A stretch of DNA of 19,650 bases, taken from positions 1 through 19,650 of the forward strand of contig JBCBKN010000026.1 of assembly GCA_038521775.1 (NCBI GenBank), given 5' to 3'. Each line of letters begins with the position of its first letter. Positions within the stretch are counted from its first letter, which is position 1. Below, one piece after another: positions 7,025-14,764 of this stretch. Made by a program: the position numbers and the translations under genes. The stretch is from J013 sp038521775. Lineage in GTDB: Bacteria; Pseudomonadota; Alphaproteobacteria; Rhodobacterales; Rhodobacteraceae. The notes beneath the pieces were generated by a model. It was not told the DNA's origin. It saw only the letters and a list, made by a program, of their open reading frames with translations, and did not search any database.

Positions 7025-8008
7025 ATGACCCTCAGATCGCTTGGCTATATTGGGGTGCGATCGTCCCGCACCGAGGATTGGAGCAAGTTTGCGACCGGTC
7101 TTTTGGGCATGCAGCAGGTCGATCGGGGCGGCCGGTCGCGCGCGTTCCGGATGGATGATCGCAAACAGCGGCTTTTGGTAACCGGCGACGGCGATGAGGG
7201 CCTCGATTTCATGGGCTGGGAGGTGGACGGCCCGGCAGAGCTTGATGCGCTTGCCAGCCGGTTGGAAGATGCCGGGGTTGCGGTGACCGCGGCGCCCGCC
7301 GCGCTGGCCGATCAGCGGCTGGTCGGCGGGCTGATCTCGTTTCAGGACCCCGATGGCAACCATATCGAGGTGTTCTGCGCGCCGCAGATCGCGGAGGATG
7401 CGTTTCGCCCCGGGCGCCCGATCCATGGCTTTAAGACCGGCAGCATGGGCATGGGCCATGCGGTGCTGCATGTCGAGAATATCGACCGCCTTCTGCCGTT
7501 CTATCGCGATCTTCTGGGCTTTAGGCTGACCGATTACGGCCACACCCCCTACAAGCTCTATTTCTTTCATCTCAACGAGCGGCATCACAGCTTTGCGATG
7601 GTCGGGTCGGGGCAGCGCGGCCTGCATCATTTCATGGTCGAGCTTCAGGCGCTCGATGATGTGGGGCAGGGCTATGATCTGGCCCAGCGCGAGGATGACC
7701 GCGTCGCCTACACGCTGGGGCGCCATTCCAACGACCATATGTTCGGGTTCTACGCCAATTCGCCCTCCGGCTTCTTTGTCGAATACGGCTGGGGTGCGCG
7801 GATGATCGACCCCGAGAGCTGGGAGCCGGTCGAGACCTTCGACGGCCCAAGCTTTTGGGGGCATGACCGGTTGTACCTGCCCGAAGATTCGGATGTGCGG
7901 GTCAAGCTAAAGAGCATGGCGCTTGGCGCATCGGAGCAGGGCCAGAGCGCGCCGAACCCCGATCCCAATTGCATTTGGCTCAACAATGTAACGCGCAGGA
8001 ACGGGTGA
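7025..8008 (+). CDS. Type I extradiol ring-cleavage dioxygenase (VOC superfamily, BphC-like)
   Basis: A 327-residue, two-domain vicinal-oxygen-chelate protein that should cleave a catechol-type ring next to the diol using Fe(II) and O2. In the catalytic C-terminal domain the expected metal ligands are visible: His145 in GMGHAVLHV, His202 in LHHFMVEL and Glu253 in SGFFVEYGWG. Second-shell residues also match BphC (His188 in ERHHSFA, Tyr243 in GFYANSPSG). The N-terminal domain (1-125) is the degenerate non-metal copy, ending DPDGNHIEVF. I start at ATG 7025, directly after the tandem AAGGTGAG units; a GTG at 6977 would add 16 residues encoded mostly by the repeats. It is the first gene of a five-gene run behind operator 2. 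Whether the substrate is a biaryl, alkyl catechol or another diol is not readable. Confidence 0.93.
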   Translation: MTLRSLGYIGVRSSRTEDWSKFATGLLGMQQVDRGGRSRAFRMDDRKQRLLVTGDGDEGLDFMGWEVDGPAELDALASRLEDAGVAVTAAPAALADQRLVGGLISFQDPDGNHIEVFCAPQIAEDAFRPGRPIHGFKTGSMGMGHAVLHVENIDRLLPFYRDLLGFRLTDYGHTPYKLYFFHLNERHHSFAMVGSGQRGLHHFMVELQALDDVGQGYDLAQREDDRVAYTLGRHSNDHMFGFYANSPSGFFVEYGWGARMIDPESWEPVETFDGPSFWGHDRLYLPEDSDVRVKLKSMALGASEQGQSAPNPDPNCIWLNNVTRRNG

Positions 8009-8068
8009 GCCGGCCCGGCTGCATCCACCCAAGGGCTTTGCGCGAAACCGCTGTCGAAAGGATCCCCC

Positions 8069-8935
8069 ATGCGGATATCGTCTTATCTGAGGCCTGATGG
8101 CACGGCCTCTTACGGGATCGCGGATGGCGACCGGGTCATGGATGTGGGCGACGCGTTTCGCGGCCGCTTTGCGGATCTGCGCGCGGCCTTGGCCGCCGGG
8201 GCGCTGGCCGAGGCCGAGACCGCCGCAAAGGGCGCCAGCACAGCGTTCGATCTTTCCGCGGTGACGCTGCTGTCGCCCATCCCGAACCCCGACAAGATCA
8301 TCTGCATCGGGCTCAACTATATGAGCCACATCATCGAAACCGGGCGCGACAAGCCGGCCTACCCGTCGATCTTCACCCGCTATCCGGGCTCGGTGGTGGG
8401 CCATGAGGTGCCGCTGATTGCGCCCAAAGCCTCTGAGCGGTTCGATTTTGAGGGCGAGCTGGCGGTCGTGATCGGAACCCCGGGCCGGCATATCGCGGCG
8501 GCCGATGCGATGGCGCATGTGGCAGGCTACAGCTGCTTTAATGACGGCTCGATCCGCGATTTCCAGCGGCACACCTCGCAGTTCTGGGCGGGCAAGAATT
8601 TTGAAGAGAGCGGCTCGATGGGGCCCTGGCTGGTGACCGCCGATGCGCTGGCCGACCTGGCGGCGCAAACGATGGAAACCCGGCTGAACGGCGAGGTGAT
8701 GCAGTCGACCGCGATCTCCGATCTCGCCTTCGGCATCCCCGAGCTGATTGCCTATCTCTCGACGGTGACGACCCTGTTGCCGGGCGACATCATCGCCACC
8801 GGCACGCCCAGCGGCGTGGGCCTCTTCCGCGAGCCCCCGGTCTTTATGAAGCCCGGCGATGTGGTGGAGGTGGAGATCTCGGGGATCGGCACGCTGAGCA
8901 ACCCCATCAAGGCAGAAGCGGAGGCGGAAGCATGA
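8069..8935 (+). CDS. Fumarylacetoacetate hydrolase family protein
   Basis: A 288-residue FAH-fold enzyme with a short N-terminal domain (1-70) and the mixed-beta catalytic domain starting at IPNPDKIICIGLNY (71-84). The divalent-metal ligands appear as Glu128 and Glu130 in FDFEGELAVVIG and Asp159 in CFNDGSIRDFQ. Lys175 in AGKNFEESGSMGPW and the loop IATGTPSGVG complete the family signature. Members hydrolyse acylpyruvates (C-C cleavage), or hydrate or decarboxylate the 2-hydroxydienoates that follow meta cleavage. Position after an extradiol dioxygenase favours one of these roles. AAAGGA precedes the ATG by about 8 nt. The stop overlaps the next start as ATGA, implying translational coupling. 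The acidic/Ala C-terminal tail (KAEAEAEA) is low-complexity. Confidence 0.9.
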   Translation: MRISSYLRPDGTASYGIADGDRVMDVGDAFRGRFADLRAALAAGALAEAETAAKGASTAFDLSAVTLLSPIPNPDKIICIGLNYMSHIIETGRDKPAYPSIFTRYPGSVVGHEVPLIAPKASERFDFEGELAVVIGTPGRHIAAADAMAHVAGYSCFNDGSIRDFQRHTSQFWAGKNFEESGSMGPWLVTADALADLAAQTMETRLNGEVMQSTAISDLAFGIPELIAYLSTVTTLLPGDIIATGTPSGVGLFREPPVFMKPGDVVEVEISGIGTLSNPIKAEAEAEA

Positions 8936-10086
8936 GCGCCGGCGCCGCGGGCCCGGCCTTTGTCACGCGCCGGTTTTCGGGCCAGCGCGACGCGGCCACG
9001 GCCCCGGTCGACACCGTCGAGCTGCCGGAATCGCAAGCCGCCTTGCGGCAGATGTCGATGGAGCGGCTGATGGCCTATGGCGTGCATCATGCCGATGCGA
9101 TCGAGCTGCGCGGCCGGGTGGCGACGGGCGAGCTGTGGCAGGCGGTGGCGACCGAGCTTGCCGAGACCTGCCTCGCCCCGGCGGATTTCCATGTCTCGCC
9201 GGAAACCGACGCAACGCGGGCCAACCGGTTGTTCCGCGCATCGGCGCTGATGCGGATGAGCCAGATGATGATGGTCGACAACACGCCCGAGCGCGCGGAG
9301 ATCTTCGCGGCCGCCGGCAAGCTCTACGGCCAGGCCGCCGCCCTGACAGGCGACCGGCGCCGGGTGGAGATCGAGACCCCGGAAGGCATCGTCATCGGCT
9401 GGTTCTTCCCTGTGCGCGAACCGGTGGGGCGGGTGGCGATCATTGGCGGCATCGAGGGCTGGGCGATGGATTTCGACCATCTGGCCGTGCCCCTGGCGCA
9501 GCGCGGGGTGGAGACGCTGTTGCTCGACGGGCCCGGCCAGGGCGAAAGCCGGATGGTCCATGGCACCTATCTCACCCATGACTGGCCCGCCGTTTATGGC
9601 GCGGTGTTTGAGGCGCTTGCGGCCATGGCGCCCGCCGTTCCCCTAGGGATGATCGGCAACAGCATGGGCGGCGCGTTTGCCCTGCATCTGGCGCGCACGA
9701 ATGCGCGGATCGTGGCGGTGTGCAACAATGGCGGTTCGCCCGAACCGGGGGTGGATCTGGGCGAATCGACCATGGCGCGCAAGATGCGCGCGCATACCGG
9801 GCTGACCTCCTTCGTTGAAGCCCGGCAGGTCTGGGCCAGTGCCGTGCCCATTGACCCCGCCGCGCCGGTGCCCTGCCCGATGCTGGTTGTGCAAGGCGCG
9901 CGCGATCCGATCATCACCGCCGAGGCGGCGCAGGCGATGTTCGAGGCCGGTGTTTCGGAGGACCGCTATATGGTCACCTTCGACGATGGCGATCACTGCA
10001 TCTACAACCATGCCGATGACAAGACCGCGCTGATCGGCGACTGGATGGCATCGCGGCTCAAAGCGGCGCAGCATGCGGGTCATTGA
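8932..10086 (+). CDS. Alpha/beta hydrolase of the dihydroxypseudooxynicotine-hydrolase (C-C hydrolase) type
   Basis: A 384-residue serine hydrolase. An N-terminal helical extension of about 140 residues (with MMMVDNTPERAEIFAAAGKLYGQAA) precedes the alpha/beta core. The core shows the nucleophile elbow GNSMGGAFA (Ser244), catalytic Asp325 in QGARDPI and His355 in GDHCIYNH. LDGPGQGESR (198-207) and the helical N-terminal cap resemble 2,6-dihydroxypseudooxynicotine hydrolase and related FrsA-like proteins, some of which break C-C bonds in acyl-phenol or ring-fission compounds. The start overlaps the FAH stop by 4 nt, and the end overlaps the amidohydrolase start by 14 nt. By context it could hydrolyse a ring-fission product or cut an acyl side chain; an esterase or lactonase role is not excluded. 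Confidence 0.85.
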   Translation: MSAGAAGPAFVTRRFSGQRDAATAPVDTVELPESQAALRQMSMERLMAYGVHHADAIELRGRVATGELWQAVATELAETCLAPADFHVSPETDATRANRLFRASALMRMSQMMMVDNTPERAEIFAAAGKLYGQAAALTGDRRRVEIETPEGIVIGWFFPVREPVGRVAIIGGIEGWAMDFDHLAVPLAQRGVETLLLDGPGQGESRMVHGTYLTHDWPAVYGAVFEALAAMAPAVPLGMIGNSMGGAFALHLARTNARIVAVCNNGGSPEPGVDLGESTMARKMRAHTGLTSFVEARQVWASAVPIDPAAPVPCPMLVVQGARDPIITAEAAQAMFEAGVSEDRYMVTFDDGDHCIYNHADDKTALIGDWMASRLKAAQHAGH

Positions 10087-10876
10087 TGCGCAGATCCATC
10101 TGTGGGAGGGCGCCGCCGCCCCGCCGCATCATTTCCGCGCGCCCTTCCTGATCGAGGATGCGCTGCGCGGCATGGATGACGCCGGCGTGCAGGCCGCGGT
10201 GAACTGCCCGGCGCTGTGGGATCCCGCTTCCAACGCCTATGCGGTGCAGGCCGCCCAGGCCCATCCGGACCGGTTTGCCACGCTGGGCTGGTTTGACCTT
10301 GCCATGCCGCCCGACGCGGCCTTTGTGGCGGAGTTTCTGAACCAGCCCGGGATGCTCGGCCTGCGCTTTGTGCTGTTTGCGCCGGAGGATCAGGCGCGGC
10401 TGAAGGAGGGCGCGCTTGACTGGATCTGGGCCTTGGCCGATCGCCAGGCGCTGCCCGTGGGTCTGATGGTGCCGCCGCCGCTTTACCCCGATCTGGCGCG
10501 CATCGCCCAGGCCTATCCGGGCATGCGCCTCTTGCTCGACCATATCGGCATGGGCCCGATGGACAAGCTGCCCGAGGCCGCCGACAAACTGCCCGGCCTG
10601 CTGGCGCTGGCCGCCCACCCCAATGTCGCGCTCAAGGCCACGGGCGTGCCCGCCATCGCCACCGATGACTACCCCTTTGCCAGCACGCATGACCTCCTGC
10701 GCCGCTGCTTTGACGCCTTCGGCCCGGCAAGGATGTTTTGGGGCACCGACATCACCCGCATAAAGCCGAGCTGGGCCGAGAACCGCCGCTTTTTCGAAGC
10801 ACTGCCCTGGCTTACAGGCGCGGATCGGGAGGCCGTGATGGGCGGCAGCATCGCCCGCTGGATCGGCTGGGGCTGA
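10073..10876 (+). CDS. Amidohydrolase_2 family protein (lactonase/decarboxylase type), HxH changed to QxH
   Basis: A 267-residue TIM-barrel protein of the amidohydrolase_2 family, which includes sugar-lactone hydrolases, 2-pyrone-4,6-dicarboxylate hydrolase (LigI) and nonoxidative decarboxylases such as ACMSD. Visible are the strand-1 motif VIDAQIHLW (Gln7, His9), LLLDHIGMGP (Asp156, His157), VALKATG near strand 6, and the strand-8 Asp226 in FWGTDITR. The canonical H-x-H metal pair is Q-x-H, so a mononuclear or metal-independent mechanism, as in LigI-like enzymes, is more likely than a binuclear one. The ATG lies inside the preceding gene, and the stop is 5 nt before the GMC gene. It probably opens a lactone formed in the pathway; decarboxylation is the alternative. 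Confidence 0.85.
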   Translation: MRVIDAQIHLWEGAAAPPHHFRAPFLIEDALRGMDDAGVQAAVNCPALWDPASNAYAVQAAQAHPDRFATLGWFDLAMPPDAAFVAEFLNQPGMLGLRFVLFAPEDQARLKEGALDWIWALADRQALPVGLMVPPPLYPDLARIAQAYPGMRLLLDHIGMGPMDKLPEAADKLPGLLALAAHPNVALKATGVPAIATDDYPFASTHDLLRRCFDAFGPARMFWGTDITRIKPSWAENRRFFEALPWLTGADREAVMGGSIARWIGWG

Positions 10877-10881
10877 CCGTC

Positions 10882-12588
10882 ATGGCCGAGCCCTGGGATT
10901 ACATCATCGTCGGCGGCGGCACGGCGGGCTGCGTGCTGGCCAACCGGCTCTCGGCGCGCTCGGCCAATCGGGTGCTGCTGATCGAGGCGGGGCAGGACAC
11001 GCCGCCCGATGCCATGCCCGCCGACATCGCCGATCCCTATCCGATGTCCTACGGCAACCCCGCCTATCGCTGGCCGCTGATGGGCCATGCCCTGACCGCG
11101 GAGACATCGCCCGCCAAGCCGCTCTTGCATGCGCGGGTTATGGGCGGCGGGTCGTCGATCATGGGCATGATCATGCTGCGCGGCCTGCCGATCGACTATG
11201 ATGGCTGGGCGGCCCAGGGCGCCACGGGCTGGGATTGGGCGAACGTGCTGCCGGTTTTTCGTGCGCTGGAGAATGATCTGGATTTCGACGGGCCGGCGCA
11301 TGGCAAGGAGGGGCCAACCGAGATCCGCCGGCACAGCCGGGCCAGCTGGCCGCAACTGGCGGTGGCGAGCGGCGCCTATTACGCAAGACAGGACACGCCT
11401 TTCTTGGCCGATATGAATGCGGAGTTTGGCGACGGCTATGGGGTATTGCCGATTGCCGGCACGCAAACGGCGCGGGCCTCCAGCGCCTCGGCCTATCTGA
11501 CCGCCGATGTGCGCCGGCGGGCCAATCTGACCATTTTGGCCGACACCACCGTAAAGGCGCTCGCCGTCGATGGCGCGCGTGTCACCGGCGTGGTGGCGCA
11601 GGTCGGCGGCAAGGCGCAGAGCTTCGCCGCGCGCGAGACGCTGCTCACCCTGGGGGCGCTGCTCACGCCCTGGCTGATGCAGAAATCCGGCATTGGCGAT
11701 GGCGCGGCGCTCTCCGCCCATGGGGTTGCGGTGCAGGCAAATCGCCCAGGCGTCGGCGCCAATCTGCAAAACCACGCCGCCCTGCCGACGGTCGCCCATC
11801 TCAAACGCCGGGCCGTACAGAAACGCCCGCAGCGCAACCACAACAACACCACCCTGCGCTATTCCTCGGGCATTGGCGTCGGCGGCGGTGGCGCCGGGGT
11901 CGGCGGGGTCAGCGACATGTTCCTGATCATCGGCTCTCGGGTCAGCTGGCATGCCGTCGCGGCCCGGCTTGCGCATTTTACGCCGGTGGTGATGGCCCCG
12001 GCCTCGCGCGGGCAGGTGAGCTTGGGGCCGGACGGCACCGCCCCGCGCATCGCCTATAACCTGCTGGGCGCCGATGAGGATCTCGCCCGGCTGATCGATG
12101 GCATGATCCGTGTGGCAGCCCTGGCCAGCGCGCCGGAACTGGCGGCCTCGATCGGGCCGACCTATGCGGTGCGCCATCTGGCCAAGGCGGCGCAGTTCAA
12201 CGCCATCACGCGCTGGAACGCGCTGCGCACCCAGCTCATTGCCCGGGCGTTCGACCATCTGCCCGGGCTGGGCGATGCGGCGGTGCGGTCGCTGGCCGTC
12301 CCGGGCGAGGATGTCGGGCGGCTGAGTGCCGATGCAGCGGCGCTGGAGGCCTATGTGCGCGGCCATGTGATGCCGCTCGCCCATCATTGCGGCACCTGCC
12401 GGATGGGTGCGGCCGACGATCCGATGGCGGTTGTCGACCCTGTGGGCCGGGTCTATGGCATGGCAGGGCTGCGCGTGGCCGATGCCTCGGTGATGCCGAC
12501 CGTGCCGCGCGGCAACACCAATCTGCCGGTGCTGATGATCGCCGAGAAGATCGCTGGCGAGATGCTGCGCTCGGGTGCTGAGGCCTGA
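10882..12588 (+). CDS. GMC family FAD-dependent oxidoreductase
   Basis: A 568-residue glucose-methanol-choline-type flavoenzyme that oxidises an alcohol (or aldehyde hydrate). The N-terminal Rossmann segment is YIIVGGGTAGCVLANRL with Glu34 in LLIEAGQD. The GMC signature VMGGGSSIMGMIMLRGLP and GWAAQGATGWDWANVLPVF follow. The C-terminal active site shows AHHCGTCRMG (His501/His502) and Asn545 in GNTNLPVLMIAEKIA. A Gly-rich stretch near 333-345 is unusual but in frame. No signal peptide is seen, so it is probably cytoplasmic. I use the ATG at 10882, 5 nt after the amidohydrolase stop, because the next part begins directly with the FAD-binding strand. It ends the five-gene run. Substrate unknown; it may oxidise a side-chain alcohol of the aromatic compound or a fission product. 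Confidence 0.9.
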   Translation: MAEPWDYIIVGGGTAGCVLANRLSARSANRVLLIEAGQDTPPDAMPADIADPYPMSYGNPAYRWPLMGHALTAETSPAKPLLHARVMGGGSSIMGMIMLRGLPIDYDGWAAQGATGWDWANVLPVFRALENDLDFDGPAHGKEGPTEIRRHSRASWPQLAVASGAYYARQDTPFLADMNAEFGDGYGVLPIAGTQTARASSASAYLTADVRRRANLTILADTTVKALAVDGARVTGVVAQVGGKAQSFAARETLLTLGALLTPWLMQKSGIGDGAALSAHGVAVQANRPGVGANLQNHAALPTVAHLKRRAVQKRPQRNHNNTTLRYSSGIGVGGGGAGVGGVSDMFLIIGSRVSWHAVAARLAHFTPVVMAPASRGQVSLGPDGTAPRIAYNLLGADEDLARLIDGMIRVAALASAPELAASIGPTYAVRHLAKAAQFNAITRWNALRTQLIARAFDHLPGLGDAAVRSLAVPGEDVGRLSADAAALEAYVRGHVMPLAHHCGTCRMGAADDPMAVVDPVGRVYGMAGLRVADASVMPTVPRGNTNLPVLMIAEKIAGEMLRSGAEA

Positions 12589-12606
12589 GGGCAACCAAAC
12601 CGACCC

Positions 12607-12622
12607 GATTGGGCAACCAATC
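12607..12622. promoter_or_regulatory. Dyad GATTGG-GCAA-CCAATC: candidate GntR site or weak terminator
   Basis: A 6-bp perfect inverted repeat with a 4-base centre lies 18 nt after the GMC stop and about 54 nt before the dctQ-operon -35. The half-site arrangement ATTGG-N4-CCAAT resembles ATTGG-TTAA-CCATT upstream of gntR. It could equally act as a weak hairpin at the end of the GMC transcript; no T-run follows. The decamer GGGCAACCAA occurs twice here (12589-12598 and 12611-12620). Confidence 0.4.
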
Positions 12623-12675
12623 CCCAAAATTTCAGGCCGGGTTCCATGGCGGGAGGCCATTGCCCGAGAAGTATC

Positions 12676-12703
12676 TTGACGCTCATCACCTATTGGTCAT
12701 AAT
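12676..12703 (+). promoter_or_regulatory. Predicted sigma70-type promoter of the dctQM operon
   Basis: TTGACG (12676-12681) and CATAAT (12698-12703) are separated by 16 bases. Each differs from consensus at one position. The -10 overlaps the first TGGT half-sites, so a repressor bound to the array would block polymerase. Confidence 0.6.
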
Positions 12704-12737
12704 GGTTGTAATTGGTCATATTGGTCGAAAAACGACC
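12691..12737 (+). promoter_or_regulatory. Phased TGGT half-site array plus dyad upstream of dctQ
   Basis: TGGT occurs at 12694, 12703, 12713 and 12722, spaced 9, 10 and 9 bp, on the same face of the helix. The last copy opens a perfect inverted repeat GGTCG-AAAAA-CGACC (12723-12737). The block TGGTCAWAATGGTT is shared with the array upstream of dctP (18151-18187). The half-site matches TGGT of the TGGTTAACCA dyad beside gntR, so the GntR protein encoded at 17351-18019 is the likely ligand. Confidence 0.65.
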
Positions 12738-12825
12738 TCGTTTGTTCAGGACGCACATCGCCGAAGGCGGGGCGTCTGCCGCCTGCAAGGGCGCGCATTG
12801 GACGGACGATCCGGGGAGGAAGAGA

Positions 12826-12918
12826 ATGTCACATTCGTACAGCCGTACGATTGCGCGTGGGCCTGTCTGCGCGAGGTCCTGGCGCGCAGCACGGTCCGAT
12901 CTTGCGGGCATCTGTTGA
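12826..12918 (+). CDS. Short leader reading frame coupled to dctQ (30 aa)
   Basis: An ATG with an excellent ribosome-binding site (GGGGAGGAAGAG directly upstream) opens a 30-codon frame that begins MSHSYSRTIARGPVCARSW and ends at TGA 12916-12918. The dctQ ATG (12920) lies one base later, and dctQ has only a poor site of its own. The peptide is Arg-rich and matches nothing I recognise. Ribosomes ending here could reinitiate on dctQ, so it may be a coupling or regulatory leader. Alternatively the real dctQ start is different and this frame is incidental; the strength of the SD argues against that. Confidence 0.45.
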   Translation: MSHSYSRTIARGPVCARSWRAARSDLAGIC

Positions 12919-12919
12919 G

Positions 12920-13441
12920 ATGCGACGCCTTGAGCAGATCCTGATCGTGATCATGAAGGCGATGGAGTATTGCGCCAGCTACATACTCCTGCCGATCATT
13001 GTGGTGACCGTCGTCACCGATGTGAGCCTGCGTTTTGTGTTCAACGCGCCGCTCAGATGGGGGATCGAGCTGAACGAGTTTCTGCTCTTCCCGCTCTTTG
13101 TCCTGGGTTTGCCCCAATGCTGCAGAACCAACGGGCATATTCGCATGGATCTCTTGGCCTCCAACATGCCGCCGCGCCTGCAGGGCGTGTTCGATGCCTG
13201 CTATGCGCTCTGCGGCATCTTCATCTTCTTTCTCCTGGCCCGCTCCTCGCTGGAAAAGTTCCAGTTCGACTTTGAATTGGACCGGGTGTCGGACGAGCTG
13301 TCGCTGCCGCTCTGGCTGCCGCATCTGTTCCTGCTCGCGCTCTGCTGCTTTCTGATCTTCTACTTCGCGCTGCGCGCCGTTGCGGGTGTGCTGGGGCGCG
13401 CCGAATTCTCCGGCCCAATCACTGTGGCCAAGGAGAACTGA
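12920..13441 (+). CDS. dctQ: TRAP transporter small permease, DctQ family
   Basis: A 173-residue inner-membrane protein with four hydrophobic segments (about 8-35, 46-66, 90-112 and 132-155). Typical DctQ features are the LRFVFNAPLRWGIELNEFLLFPLFVLGL segment, in which a conserved Trp and Glu sit at the start of helix 2, and the RTNGHIRMDLL loop. It forms the small membrane subunit with DctM and works with the periplasmic binding protein. ATG 12920 is chosen because the hydrophobic N-terminus begins there; a TTG at 12851 in frame would add a charged, non-family extension. The stop is 2 nt before the dctM ATG. The gene lies behind a promoter carrying the TGGT array. Confidence 0.88.
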   Translation: MRRLEQILIVIMKAMEYCASYILLPIIVVTVVTDVSLRFVFNAPLRWGIELNEFLLFPLFVLGLPQCCRTNGHIRMDLLASNMPPRLQGVFDACYALCGIFIFFLLARSSLEKFQFDFELDRVSDELSLPLWLPHLFLLALCCFLIFYFALRAVAGVLGRAEFSGPITVAKEN

Positions 13442-13443
13442 CC

Positions 13444-14751
13444 ATGGATCCGATCACGATTGGCATTCTGGCGTTTCTCTTTCTGATGGCCCTGATCCTG
13501 GTCGGGATCCCGATCGGCTTTGCCATGCTCACAACGGCCTCGCTGGGTTACATGGCGACAGGCCGGCCCAGCTTTGCCGAAACCCAGCTCTCGCTCACAT
13601 TCGTCAATCAGGGGCAGAACTTCATCCTGGTCGCCGTGCCGCTCTATTTCCTGATGGGGCAGTTGGTTCAGCGCACCAATATCGCGCAGGATCTCTATGA
13701 ATGCGTCTATCGCTGGCTGGGGCGGCTGCCCGGCGGCATTGCGATCTCCACCGTTGTGGCCTGCGCGGGGTTTGGCGCGGTCTCGGGCGGCGCGGTCACC
13801 GCGATTGCCACAATCGGGCCGATGGCGATCCCGGCGATGCGCAAGTACAAATATGACGACGCCCTGGCCACAGGCTCGATTGCCGCGGCAGGCACGCTGG
13901 GCATCCTGATCCCGCCCAGCCTGGTGATGGTCGGCTATGGCATCCTGACCGAGACATCGATCGGCGCGCTTTTCATTGCGGGGATCGTGCCGGGCCTGTT
14001 GATGACGCTGGCCTATGCGGTGACCATTGCGGTGCGCTGCCGCCTGAACCCCAGCCTCGGCCCGCTGGGCGAACGCTTTGAATTGCGCGAAAAGATCGCC
14101 TCGCTCTCCAAGGTGCTGCCCATCCTCCTGACCTTCGTGATCGTGGTCGGTGGCATCTATGCCGGCGCCTTCACCCCGACCGAGGCTGCCGGCATCGGTG
14201 TCGCGGCGCTTCTGGTGATTTCGCTGGTGATGCGCCGGATGAGCTGGCGGGTTCTTGGCGCGTCGCTCCTGCAATCGGCCCAGACCTCGGCGATGATCTT
14301 CATCATCCTGGTCGGCGGCTATATGATGGGCAAGTTCATCGCCACGACCGGCCTGTCGCAGATGATTGTCGATGCCATCCTTGCCGGCAATTTCCCGCCG
14401 CTGGTGATCATTCTGATGATCACGGTTGCCTTCATCGCGCTGGGCATGGTGCTTGATGTCTGGGGCATGATGATCCTGACCGTGCCTTTCACGCTGCCGA
14501 TCATTATCCAGTTGGGCTACAGCCCGGTCTGGTATGGTGTTTATGCCGTGATCATGAGTGAGCTGGCGCTGATCACCCCTCCGGTGGGCATCAATGTCTA
14601 TGTGCTGGCCAAGGTCGCGCCGGACGTGCCGCTGATGAAGATCTTCCGGGGGGTGGCGCCGTTCTTCATCGCCACGCTGGCGCTTGTCGCGCTGATCGTT
14701 TTCTTCCCCCAGATCGTGATGTGGCTGCCGGGCAGCGCCGGCATGCAATGA
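13444..14751 (+). CDS. dctM: TRAP transporter large permease, DctM family
   Basis: A 435-residue polytopic inner-membrane protein, the sodium-coupled transport subunit of a TRAP system. It has the family length and features: IGIPIG-like FAMLTTASLGYMATG near the N-terminus, NFILVAVPLYFLMGQLVQRTNIAQDLYECV, GRLPGGIAISTVVACAGFGAVSGGAVTAIATIGPMAIPAM, GTLGILIPPSLVMVGYG, GAFTPTEAAGIG and the C-terminal GMVLDVWGMMILTVPFTLPI with LITPPVGINVYVL. About twelve hydrophobic segments are evident. AAGGAG inside the dctQ tail is 9 nt before the ATG, which supports coupling. No binding-protein gene follows; dctP lies separately at 18220. Confidence 0.95.
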   Translation: MDPITIGILAFLFLMALILVGIPIGFAMLTTASLGYMATGRPSFAETQLSLTFVNQGQNFILVAVPLYFLMGQLVQRTNIAQDLYECVYRWLGRLPGGIAISTVVACAGFGAVSGGAVTAIATIGPMAIPAMRKYKYDDALATGSIAAAGTLGILIPPSLVMVGYGILTETSIGALFIAGIVPGLLMTLAYAVTIAVRCRLNPSLGPLGERFELREKIASLSKVLPILLTFVIVVGGIYAGAFTPTEAAGIGVAALLVISLVMRRMSWRVLGASLLQSAQTSAMIFIILVGGYMMGKFIATTGLSQMIVDAILAGNFPPLVIILMITVAFIALGMVLDVWGMMILTVPFTLPIIIQLGYSPVWYGVYAVIMSELALITPPVGINVYVLAKVAPDVPLMKIFRGVAPFFIATLALVALIVFFPQIVMWLPGSAGMQ

Positions 14752-14764
14752 TGCGAGACATGAA

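Noticed and set aside
10669..12660. A 663-codon open frame on the minus strand, and similar long antisense frames over 2609-4674, 6797-7864 and 13360-14961
   Set aside because: They lie opposite well-supported enzyme genes, lack family motifs and are rich in His, Arg, Gln and Pro, as expected for shadows of high-GC codon bias.
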